This document shows, piece by piece, positions 30,854 through 40,700 of a stretch of DNA of 43,369 bases. A model generated the notes under the pieces. It did not search any database, was not told the origin of the DNA, and worked only from the letters and a program-made list of their open reading frames with translations. Position 1 is the first letter of the stretch; the number at the start of each line of letters is the position of its first letter. The stretch spans positions 1 through 43,369 of the forward strand of contig JAFURE010000045.1 of the NCBI GenBank assembly GCA_017471985.1, written 5' to 3'. Made by a program: the position numbers and the translations under genes. Source of the stretch: Akkermansia sp. (GTDB taxonomy: Bacteria; Verrucomicrobiota; Verrucomicrobiia; Verrucomicrobiales; Akkermansiaceae).

Positions 30854-31486
30854 TTATTTAGGTGCCGGGCCGTATTTATTCGGGCCGGGGGTACGGTGCT
30901 GGGTCGAGAGGTACAGGATGATGCTGCCCACAATGATGTCTGCACGCAGTGCAGCCCAGGCCCATTCTGCGGCATCTCTGGTGAAGTACTCGGGCAGAAT
31001 TCCCTCGGCATGCAGGGCAATGACAGCTGTGCCGCCAAGTGCCAGCAGCAGGAAGGTGATGAGCAGCCCCGGCCCTTTGTCCAAATCGTGCAGGCGACGA
31101 ATGGTGAGCGTGATAAGCGGGCAGGCCAGAATGATGGGCAGTACCAGCCACAGCCAGAGGGGAACCTCACTCATTGCGCCATCTCGATAGCAGTTGACAA
31201 AGAGGGCGGCCTCGGCTGTCAGTAGTGCCAGCACCAGGGGCATGAATGCCCAGAACTCGCGGCGCGAGGAGCGCCCACGCACGTCGCAGAACAGGCGCAG
31301 GCAGCGGTGGATGTTGTGCAGCGGGCTGTCGGGGTAGGCGGAGCGCATGGGGTGCTTGCAGGTGGGGCAACGGTGCGGCAGTTTATTGTTGGCTGCCAGT
31401 ATGCTCTGGCCGCAACGGGGACAATCGCCCATGTAGCGGTGCACGCCTGCTACAAGGGAGGGGGATGAAGTGTTTTCGTCGGACAT
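30854..31486 (-). CDS. Zinc-ribbon DUF805 membrane protein (fourth of four)
   Basis: Protein of 210 aa. The N-terminus (about 20-50) is a zinc ribbon of the form CPRC...CPTC. The rest is a DUF805 domain with about four membrane segments. The FCDVRGRSSRREFWAF motif marks the start of DUF805, LTIRRLHDLDKG its middle and GPNKYGPAPK its C-terminus. DUF805 is a family of inner-membrane proteins with no known function. It follows its paralogue by 15 nt and precedes miaA by 21 nt. It lacks the GYF_2-like N-terminal domain seen in the first two paralogues. Confidence 0.85.
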   Translation of the reverse strand: MSDENTSSPSLVAGVHRYMGDCPRCGQSILAANNKLPHRCPTCKHPMRSAYPDSPLHNIHRCLRLFCDVRGRSSRREFWAFMPLVLALLTAEAALFVNCYRDGAMSEVPLWLWLVLPIILACPLITLTIRRLHDLDKGPGLLITFLLLALGGTAVIALHAEGILPEYFTRDAAEWAWAALRADIIVGSIILYLSTQHRTPGPNKYGPAPK

Positions 31487-31501
31487 AACGTTATACAGAT
31501 A

Positions 31502-32638
31502 TTACTCGAGGGGATATTTGGCGGAGGGACCGTACTTGTTGGTGCCGCGCTGGCTATCCATCAGGCAGAACATGAGGATGACCAGCATCAGTATGATAGC
31601 CAGCACACCCAGACCCATGGCGGCATACATACCCCATTCACTGAGATAGATGAGGTGGTCGGGCACACTGCCGAGTATGCGTAGCATGATGTCGTTTATG
31701 TTCACCGCGGCGGCTGCAGCAAGGCCGCAAAGAATGACAGCTGTCGGCCACAGCATGCTGCGCCCCACATCATGCAGGCGACGTATGGTCAGCGTCAGCA
31801 GGGGCAGGGGTAGGGCGACCACCCATATCAGGATGGCAGCACCCAGCATGGCTGCCAGTATATACTGAGCCATGCCCGGCAGGGCGGGGATGTTTGCGTA
31901 CTCACGCAGCAGGCTGATGGCGGCGCCGTTGCAAACGTAATCCATGGCTGCGGCCAGCAGGACAGCTAGGCCGCCCATGATGCTACTGAATCCCCAGAAC
32001 TCGCGACGTGTGGCTCGACCACGCAGAACCCAGGCTTTGCGGTATGCCAGTTCGAAGTTGTGGTTGGCGGCTTTCTGACGCTTGGCGCGTAAGATAAATC
32101 CGCAGATGGGGCAGAGCTCGGGCAGTTTACCGCTCTTCACGGATAATTTTCCTTGACACCGGGGACAGAGCAGGTCGGTTTCGGGGTGTCGCTCGGTGGT
32201 GTTTTTGCGCTGGGAGGCTGGTTTGGTGGTCGGATTGGCTGCTGTTTTGGTCAGCGGGCGGGGGGTGGAAGTGGTCGGTTTTGGCTTAACCGGAGCAGGG
32301 GCAGCGGCTTCAGCCGGTGTGTCTTTCTTCTCCGGTGTGTCTTTTTTCTCCGGTGTGTCTTTCTTCTCCGGTGTGGTTACAGGCGGAGTGGGTTGTTCCG
32401 GGGTGTTCTTCTTGTCAGGCTCCGGCGTGGTTTCTGCCGGTTTTGTGCTTGCTACCACCGTTTGGGGGGCGGGGACAGTTGCGGTAGGTGTGGCGGTTTG
32501 AGTGGGCTTGGCAGTGGCCGGTTTGAGGATGACCGGCTTGGCCGCGGCCGGCTTGACTGTGGTAAGTTTGACAGCTGTCGGCTTAATGTCGGACAGACTG
32601 ACAGTTGCAGGAACCGGTACTGTGGGTTTGGTAGCCAT
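31502..32638 (-). CDS. Zinc-ribbon DUF805 membrane protein with low-complexity N-terminus (third of four)
   Basis: Protein of 378 aa. Residues 1-150 are extremely rich in Pro, Thr, Lys and Ala, with three tandem copies of EKKDTP (about 92-110), so this part is disordered. A zinc ribbon (CPRC...CPIC, about 158-185) follows, then DUF805 (about 195-375) with RGRATRREFWGF, LTIRRLHDVGRS and GTNKYGPSAKYPLE. The low-complexity segment replaces the GYF_2-like domain of the two upstream paralogues. It starts 6 nt after the preceding stop codon. Cytosolic disordered region plus membrane domain is the probable topology. Confidence 0.83.
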   Translation of the reverse strand: MATKPTVPVPATVSLSDIKPTAVKLTTVKPAAAKPVILKPATAKPTQTATPTATVPAPQTVVASTKPAETTPEPDKKNTPEQPTPPVTTPEKKDTPEKKDTPEKKDTPAEAAAPAPVKPKPTTSTPRPLTKTAANPTTKPASQRKNTTERHPETDLLCPRCQGKLSVKSGKLPELCPICGFILRAKRQKAANHNFELAYRKAWVLRGRATRREFWGFSSIMGGLAVLLAAAMDYVCNGAAISLLREYANIPALPGMAQYILAAMLGAAILIWVVALPLPLLTLTIRRLHDVGRSMLWPTAVILCGLAAAAAVNINDIMLRILGSVPDHLIYLSEWGMYAAMGLGVLAIILMLVILMFCLMDSQRGTNKYGPSAKYPLE

Positions 32639-32644
32639 TGTTGA

Positions 32645-33532
32645 TTAGGAGATGGGATATTTCGGGGACGGGCCGTACTTGTTCGGGCCACGCTGGCTGT
32701 CGAGTACGGTGAGAATGAAGATGTACAGGCAGGCGGCTAAGGTGATAAGCAGCATCACGACAAACATTATCGGTAGTACCGAGTCGTAAGGAGTGGCCTC
32801 TGTCTGCGACAGGAAGGGTAGAGCGGCTACCATGGACAGCAGGCTCAGTATCCATACCCCCAGCAGCACGAAGTAGCCCAGCAGCCACATGCCGCTGCGC
32901 CCGACATCGTGCAGTCGGCGTATCGTCACGGTAATATGTGGTACCATGACGGCCAGATTGAGCAGGAAATAAACGAGCCCCAGCACGAACAGCATGATAA
33001 GAGCACCCGTCGGCAGCTCATCGGGCATGTTGTTGGCTCCGGGATTGTCGAGGGCTGTCAGGGTATCCTCAGGCAGCATGCTCACCGCCACAATCTGCAG
33101 GACGGTGAGGAACACCTGAACGATAATGGTACTGAAGAGCACAAAGCTCCAGTACTCGATACGCGGGGCGCGCCCTTTTATGGTAAAGGATTTGCGCAGT
33201 GCCAGTACGAAGTTCTGCCAGAGGTCGTGAATGTTGAAGGCTCGCAGTCTGTACCCGCAGGCCGGGCAACACTCGGGCAGCTGGTTATTGGCGGCACTGA
33301 GTTCTGTGGCACAAGCGGGGCAGGTGCCGGCGGGGGCTGATTGAGGGGGTGCGGACATTACCTGAGCCGGGGTGTCGAGCACGGCCTGCAGGTCGCGCCA
33401 GGTGCTGTCTCCCTTGCGGGCGGCTTTCGTATCGGGCTGCAGTTTTCCGGTTGCCAGCAGGGCGCGCAGTTCATCGAGCGTGTGTGGCCCCTGCGGTTCC
33501 CTGTTCTCGTTGAGATAATAGTATTCGTTCAT
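32645..33532 (-). CDS. GYF_2 (DUF4339) - zinc ribbon - DUF805 membrane protein (second of four)
   Basis: Protein of 295 aa. Residues 3-53 match the GYF_2/DUF4339 domain (YYYLNENREPQGPHTLDEL through GDSTWRDLQAV). A zinc ribbon (CPAC...CPAC) lies at about 73-97. DUF805 spans about 105-290 and includes KGRAPRIEYWSF, VTIRRLHDVGRSGMW and GPNKYGPSPKYP. GYF_2 domains are thought to bind proline-rich peptides; the third paralogue of this cluster carries a proline-rich N-terminus, which makes a mutual interaction conceivable. It follows the first paralogue by 12 nt. Confidence 0.86.
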   Translation of the reverse strand: MNEYYYLNENREPQGPHTLDELRALLATGKLQPDTKAARKGDSTWRDLQAVLDTPAQVMSAPPQSAPAGTCPACATELSAANNQLPECCPACGYRLRAFNIHDLWQNFVLALRKSFTIKGRAPRIEYWSFVLFSTIIVQVFLTVLQIVAVSMLPEDTLTALDNPGANNMPDELPTGALIMLFVLGLVYFLLNLAVMVPHITVTIRRLHDVGRSGMWLLGYFVLLGVWILSLLSMVAALPFLSQTEATPYDSVLPIMFVVMLLITLAACLYIFILTVLDSQRGPNKYGPSPKYPIS

Positions 33533-33544
33533 GTCGGCAGTAAA

Positions 33545-34570
33545 TCAGTTAAGGGGATATTTGGAGGAAGGTCCGTACTTGTTGGGGCCCGGGCTGCTGT
33601 CCGTTACGCTGAATACAAACAGGCAGATGCCCAGCAGCATGACAGTCAGGTACAGCAGGCCAAGCCAACCTTCGTAGTTCATCATACTGACATGGTCGAT
33701 GATTTCCTGAATCCTGGCGTCGAGCGATTTCTCATCGTCTATGGCCATCAGCAGTTGCCAGTTGATGTTGCTGAGGTATTCATACACGCGGTACAGGTAG
33801 AGTCCCATCCAGCTCAGGTCAACGATGATGTAGGCACCCAGCCACCATGCACTGCGCCCTATGTCGTGCAGGCGTCGCGAACTCACGGCCAGCGACACCA
33901 GGGTGAAATACAGTACCAGTACGGCCATCACACCAATAGCTATCCATGCCGGCAGCATGCCGGGGGCTTCGAGTAGGTGCTTTCCGAGCCTGTCCGGTAT
34001 GTTATCAACAGAGTTGTGAATGCTGACCAGGGTCACGATGGTGGCAATGAAAGCCAGCGGCACGTAAATCAGCATGTAGAAGAGGAAGGTGCTCCAGAAC
34101 TCCTTGCGGGTGCTGCGGCCTTTCCAGGTGAAGGGGCGCGCGAATGCCGCACGGGCGCACTGCCACATGGTGTCCCGTTGCGGGCGCAGGTGGTGGCCAC
34201 AGTGTGGGCATGACGGCGGCAGTTGTAAGCCCTCGGTTCGCAGTTCCTGCCCGCAGGCGGGGCAGTTGCCCGCCGGGCCGTCTGTTGGCGCTGGGGGCAG
34301 GGGATCTGGCGGTATATTTGACGGTGCTTCAGCCCCCGGTACAGGGGGTAAATCCTCTGTCGCAGCCGGAGCCGATGGCAGCGGGGGAAGGGTGGTTTGA
34401 TTCATGAGCACGCACCCCACCGGAACCCAACACTTATCACCCTCGGCCGCAACCTCCGTGGCGGCCGATATCACCCCGCTCAGCAGCATGTTGCTCAGCT
34501 CCGTGGTCGTGTACGGACCCTGGGGCTGTGTGCGTGCGGGGTTCAGGTAATAATAGCGCTTCTCCATCAT
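33545..34570 (-). CDS. GYF_2 (DUF4339) - zinc ribbon - DUF805 membrane protein (first of four)
   Basis: Protein of 341 aa. Residues 5-55 form a GYF_2/DUF4339 domain (YYYLNPARTQPQGPYTTTEL, then KCWVPVG). A Pro/Ala-rich linker (about 58-98) follows, then a zinc ribbon (CPAC...CPHC, about 99-125) and DUF805 (about 135-340) with KGRSTRKEFWS, RRLHDIGRSAWW and GPNKYGPSSKYP. It is the first gene of a likely five-gene transcript ending with miaA. A near-consensus promoter has its -10 hexamer ending 8 nt before this ATG; a second in-frame ATG is 3 nt further in. Confidence 0.86.
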   Translation of the reverse strand: MMEKRYYYLNPARTQPQGPYTTTELSNMLLSGVISAATEVAAEGDKCWVPVGCVLMNQTTLPPLPSAPAATEDLPPVPGAEAPSNIPPDPLPPAPTDGPAGNCPACGQELRTEGLQLPPSCPHCGHHLRPQRDTMWQCARAAFARPFTWKGRSTRKEFWSTFLFYMLIYVPLAFIATIVTLVSIHNSVDNIPDRLGKHLLEAPGMLPAWIAIGVMAVLVLYFTLVSLAVSSRRLHDIGRSAWWLGAYIIVDLSWMGLYLYRVYEYLSNINWQLLMAIDDEKSLDARIQEIIDHVSMMNYEGWLGLLYLTVMLLGICLFVFSVTDSSPGPNKYGPSSKYPLN

Positions 34571-34578
34571 CTTCTCTC

Positions 34579-34607
34579 ATTCTGCCTTACTCTCCCTGCT
34601 ATGTCAA
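34579..34607 (-). promoter_or_regulatory. Promoter of the DUF805-miaA cluster, leaderless type
   Basis: On the minus strand: TTGACA (34607-34602), a 17-nt spacer, and CAGAAT (34584-34579). The start codon at 34570 follows after 8 nt. Confidence 0.75.
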
Positions 34608-34660
34608 GCGAAAAGCTTTCCGTATCAGCGTAAAATCGTGCCCGAACCTGCGCTTTTTGC

Positions 34661-34688
34661 TTGACTTACGATGGGGCTTTGATAGGAT
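34661..34688 (+). promoter_or_regulatory. Promoter of the giant surface-protein gene
   Basis: TTGACT (34661-34666), a 16-nt spacer, and TAGGAT (34683-34688). Predicted start near 34695, giving a leader of about 65 nt. It is divergent from the DUF805 promoter, with about 55 nt between the two -35 hexamers. Confidence 0.65.
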
Positions 34689-34759
34689 GCTATGGTATTC
34701 AAGTGGAGGACTGTACTCCGTACGTCCGTGTACTATCTTTTAATCTTACACACGAAATT

Positions 34760-37700
34760 ATGAAACTGCATCTCCCTAAGGGACTTAGAAGCGCTGTTCT
34801 CGCCTGCATGGCAGTCGTGAGCGGAATCGCTGCAACTGTTGGTACCGGTATGATTACCGGTGGTGCGCTCGCTGTGACATTTGCCGTGCCGCAGGCGCAG
34901 GCAGCAACGTATGAGGTTACTCCGGGCGATGATAATTACATGCACAGCTGTATCTTTACAGATGAAGCTGACGGTGTAACGACTGCCGGGTGGGCTGCCG
35001 CTGCTGCCAATAACAGTGTACACACGCTGCATTTTGTAGCGCCCGAGACGGCAGGGGATGATAAGGTGCTCCAGATTCAGTACAATACGTTCTCTGCTGC
35101 TGCCATTGTGGCGGATGCCGATACGGATATTGCCGGAATCGCGCCGAGTGGTACCCGTGGGTTTATTATCGGTGTTAATGGTGCCGATAATACCTCGACC
35201 TTTAATCGCGATTTTTCCTTTACTCCCAATAATGGCTTCACTATCCGGGGTAACAATACCTTCAACGTAGCAGTCGGCAAGACTCTCAATATTGCCCCGA
35301 CCGGTGGTACATTGCAGTCCGGTGGTGCTTTGACTCTGGCCGGTGGCGGTTCTGTTGTGATGACCCGCCAGCTTGTTAATAACGGCACTATTACTATTTC
35401 TGCCGATACTTCGCTGACCCTGTCAGGGCTGAAGTCCACAACCGCTCTGGTGAATAACGGTTCTCTTGAGTTTGCTGCGGGTGCAGTTATTGACCTTTCT
35501 ACCCTTACAGCCACAGATGGTGTGTACACCATTTTCACCGGCTCCGGTACATCCGCTTCCTTTGCCGGCCTTACAAGCGAAAACCTGACGGGGGTGGAGC
35601 TTGCGGGGCGAGAGGTTGCTTTCTCTGCCGATGGTACGGTTACGATATCCCTCGCAGAGAGCACTCTCCTGTTCAACGGCGGTACCCTGAGCTGGGACAC
35701 TACCACGGCTTCTTTCGACAGTAACAAGACCTTTGCCGAGGGTAATTCCGTTGTATTCACCGGTGTTTCCGATGTGACGCTGGCTGAGAATATCTCGGCT
35801 GCGGCAGTGATTGTTGCCGGGGAATCTACCATGAGACTGACCGGTGGTGCCAACAAGCTCACAACTGCTTCCCTTAATGTTGAAGGTACTCTCGTGCTGA
35901 AGGATGCCGCTCTGGCCGATGAAACCCGTGTGATTGGTGCCGGTACGGTGGAAATCGGGTACGACATGACCACCAACAAGTCCGTTCTGGCCGGTCTGAC
36001 CGGTAATCTGGTGGTTGGTGAGGGGGCAACGGTAATTGCCGGCGCTTCTGATGCTCTGGGTACCAATCTTCTGGCGACTTCCAATCGTGTTATCCGTGTA
36101 AAGGATGGCGGTACTCTTGACGTGCATGGTCGCGAGGAGTATTACGCCATTGTGCTCGAGAAGGGGGGCACTCTTGCCAATGATGGCGGCGGCATCAGTG
36201 TAGATGATTATCGTCAGACCCCCATCATTACTCTGGAGGGCGATGCTACCGTTCGTGCTACCGCCAATTTCGGTATGGTTGGCAGTGGTTATGGTGCAAC
36301 GACCCTCACCCTCAATGGTCACACTCTGACCAAGACGGGTGCGGCTGAATTCACTCTGCGCAATACAACAGTCAGTGCCGGTACTATTCATGTCAGCGAG
36401 GGTAAACTCAAGGTTGGGTATGGTACTGCTTCCACTCTTAACAATACTGTACTGAGTGTGGGCAACGGAGCAGTGCTCGAACTGCATGGCGGTACATACT
36501 CCTCTGTTACCATCAATCTGGAGGATGGTGCCACCTTCAACTACCGCACCGGCGGCGATCATTCCATAGCATCCTTCAATACCGGGACTTCCATTCTCAG
36601 CTCAGCAGACAATGCCACAAGAATGATGACTGTAACGGGAGCATCCCTCTCGACCGGTCTGTTGACCAAGAAGAACAATGGCGGTCTGACATACAGTGGC
36701 ACTGTCAACCTCCAGAAGGGTATGACGGTGGAGGCCGGTACCGTGAACTTCAATGGTGCTGCTACCATCTCCGGTCTGCTGACGGTGAACACCGGGGCTA
36801 CCCTGAACGTGGGTGAGAGTGGCTCTGTTATCATTGGTGACCTCAGCGGGTTCTCCTCCACCACGACAGAACCTACAACGAACGGGCTGGCCAGTGTCAG
36901 CTACAAGGTGCTCGAGAATAACGGCACTTCCAATATCACTTCGGTCACTTATAGTGGTGACGGACAGTCCTACACTCTCACCGATGGTGCTATCTCCCTT
37001 GCTGACCTGTACTATGCCGTCAGCGGTACTGTGACCGTGGGCGGCTCCAGCCCCACGGCCGATACGGCAAATGCTGCCGGTTATGTGGTGAAGAGCGGTG
37101 CCACGCTTGCCATTGCCGGCAATGCCAACGACACCATGACCGCTGCCAAGATTGTTTCCACTGCCTCCGGTAACGGTACGCTCAAGATTACCACCGACGG
37201 CTTTGCCACCGGCAATGCCAATCTCACGACCACGTTCTCGGGTACTCTGGAACTGGCAGAGAATGTGGGCTTCACCTTCGGTTCTGCAACTGCCGGTAAC
37301 GGGGCAGATTCCAAGGTAATCGACACATCGTCATTCTCTGCGGTTAAGCTGCACAATGGTTCTACCCTCAAGTATTGCGGTAACGGACAGAGTACGTTCA
37401 ACAATGTCACCGTGGCAGACGGTACTGCCGCTCTTTATTTTGTAGATGCCGACCATAACAGGGCTGTTCAGTTGGCCGGTACCACCACGCTGAACGGTAA
37501 CCTCAATATTACCTCCCAGTACAATGGTGCTCTGAATATCCACCACCTGACCGGTGCCGGTAACATCAGCTCCTCCGGCCCGGGCGAGACCTACGTGCTC
37601 TCCATCGAATCCCTGCAGGGCTATACCGGAGCCATGAGCTTTAACAAGGGTAGTGGGCCATACCGCGTCAGCATTGGTTCCGGTACCGGTGCCAATGTGG

Positions 37701-40700
37701 CTCATGGAGGTATTACCATTGCCAATGGTACTCAGCTCACCGTTAATGTGGCTGAAGGTGTGGCTATGACCGGTGCTGTGACCGTGAATGGAGCAGGCAA
37801 TACGATTACCTCCGCCGGTGCCGGTCTGAACCTCAGCCAGCTGAGTGTCGGCTCGGGCGCTGCACTGACCCTGGGCGGCAATGTGAGCGCACTGCTGATG
37901 AATCATGACGGCGGTCTGACTCTCAACGGCCTGAGTCTTACCGACGGAGCTGTGCTGAGCTACGGCAGTGGCGCCAACCTGCTGTCCATCGGTGCCGATA
38001 TGCTCACCGGTGGGGTTGTGATTGCCGGTGGTCTTACGCTCGATGAGACAGGCGTGAACCTTGGTCTGAGCTCCGAGATTGCCATGGATAGCATCGGGAT
38101 TGATGCCTACAGCGATGGCGAGCTCGTGAAGGTGGGCGGCAACTGGTACCTGAAGACAAGTGTTGTAGCTGTTCCCGATAATGTGCTGGAAGTCGGCACT
38201 GACGGCGTGACCTATGATAGCGCCGATGTGACCGGTAAGAACACGATTCGCCTGAACGGTGGTCTGCTTACTCTCGGCGATACCGATGTGGCTGCTGAGT
38301 TCACCACGCTTGAAACGACATTCGCCGGTGGTTCAATTGTTGCTACCGGTACCGAGTCTGAGGTGAGCTTCAGTTCTGTTGCTATCGCCGATGGTGCTAC
38401 CGTAACCCTGAAGGACGGTGCTACCGATCTTACACTGAAGACCAATTCCATCAGTTTTGGTACTGATTCCGCAATTGTGGTTGAGTCCGGTCAGACCTTG
38501 GATTTGTCTGCCATTGATTACAGTGCTACGGCTTCCGGGTTCAATGCGAGCGGCGCCTTTGAGAAATTGGTGGATGCTGCATCCGGTGCCGGTACGGTTA
38601 AGATTGGTTCTGCGGCGGATGCCATTGTGCAGGTTCGCAACGCCGAACTGAACACCAACCTCGAGGTTGCCAATATTCGCCTGAATTCGCATAGCGCCGG
38701 CGCTACTCTTACAATCGGTGAGAACGGCAGTCTGACCGCCACCGGTGAGTTCGTACGTCTGGAGAATCGCATGAACCTTGCTGTGAGTGGCGGTGATTTG
38801 ACTGCTGCAAAGGTTCAGCTCGGTCATTCGACACGCGGCTATGCTGCTCACCTCAGTATGGCAGATGGCAGCATCACGACCGGTAGTATTGACTACACGA
38901 CCGCCGGGGATACCGGCAGCTCCTTCACCATGACCGGTGGTACGCTTACCATTACCTCTGCCACTGGTATCGGAGCAGGTGTACAGACTAGCATTTCCGG
39001 TGGTACGCTGGCTACTGACGGCGCCGATTGGGCTTTGACCGGTGCCACCGTAGGCGGTGTGGCTATTGTCGGTGATAACACCATTACCCTCAACGGCGGC
39101 ACTCTGACCGGTACGCTCGACAACAGCGCCGGTAAGCTGGCTGTTGCCGGTGCCATCGATATCACCTCCGCCGGTTATGTGACCACCACGACTCCCTCCG
39201 AGTACAGCTCCTCCACGGGTAACGGTTATGTGAAGACCAATACCGCATACGACGTTGCCACGACAGTGGGCAACCTGACTGTGGCCGATGGCACAACCTG
39301 GACGGTGAACGGCAGCGCCGACAACGTGAGCTACGCCAACGGCGTGGTGACCGTGGCCGGTACTGACTGGGGTACCAAGTACTACATCAATTCTGCAGAT
39401 GAGACCTACAGCACGATTAGCAAGACCAATGGCGAGGGCGAGGCTCTGACCGCCGTAGTGCTCAACGGTAGTGGCCTGAATCTGGATAGTGCTCTTGACG
39501 GCGTTGCCATCGAGGTGACCAAGGAAGGCCAGTCTGTGGTGAATATTACATCCACGACCACGCTGAACTCCGCGAGCGTCAGCTCCGACGCCGCCCACCA
39601 GCTTAAACTGCACGGCGCCGGCACCTATGCTCTGGCTAACGGTGTAGGCACTCTGGGCGACGGCGTGGTACTGGGCGATAGCTCATCCTGGACCGGTACG
39701 GTACAGATTACTAACGTGAGCACCGGCAACATGTCTGAGCTGCTCAGCGGACTTACCAACGGTGCCGGTACGGTATCGGTCGCCAACCTCACCGGTTGGT
39801 TCAATACGGTTGACTGCGCTGCCAATATCAAGCTTGTCAATGGCGAGGGCACACCTGCCATCTCCATTAACAACGGCAATGCCGACGCCGTGGGCGGAGC
39901 TCAGCGCTATGCTGTGCTGAGCGGTACCGTCAGCGGGGATGGCGACATTAAGTTCCTTGCCTGGAGCTCCACTGCCAACCGTCAGGTAAACTACAAGTTC
40001 ACCGGTGAGGTGAGCGGCTGGACCGGTTCCTTCATCAATGCCGGTCAGCATGAGCGCACCGTCAACATCATCTTTGAGGGCGATACGGAGATTAATGCCT
40101 CCGTCCTCAATCAGGGTAATGTGGCGGACTGCAAGTCTGTTCTTACCATCGGCGGTGCTTCTGCCGTGACCATGAATGGTGATGTGGACGTGACGAAGAT
40201 GGTGCTCGATCAGGCCACCACCTTCAGCGGCTCCGTGGCAGTGAGCGACTCGATTACCAACAACGGTGGCATGACGCTGAGCAACGACCTGACCCTGGCC
40301 GGTCAGCTCGGTGGTACAGGCAATGTAACCGGTACAAATCTGGACCTGCAGGGTGCCGCCAACACCGCCGGTGACATCACCCTGAGCGGCGTTCTGACTT
40401 TGGGCACGGATAGTGTTGCAAGCACGCTGACCGCCGGTGCTCTGGATATTACCGGTGGCATTACGTTCAACAAGCTTGCCGAATCTCAGATTACTGCCGA
40501 CAGCCTGGGCGCAGACCTTGGTCTCAGCATCAGCGATGCCCTGCTGCTGACCCAGATTTCCCAGTCCGCCACCAAGAGCCTGACGCTCATGACGGTGACC
40601 GACCTCGCCGGACATGGTATCCTGCTCAACGGCGGCAGCGAGTACGACAGTGCCGATGGCCAGTACCGTTACACCGTGAGCATCGGTGCCGATGGTGCCG

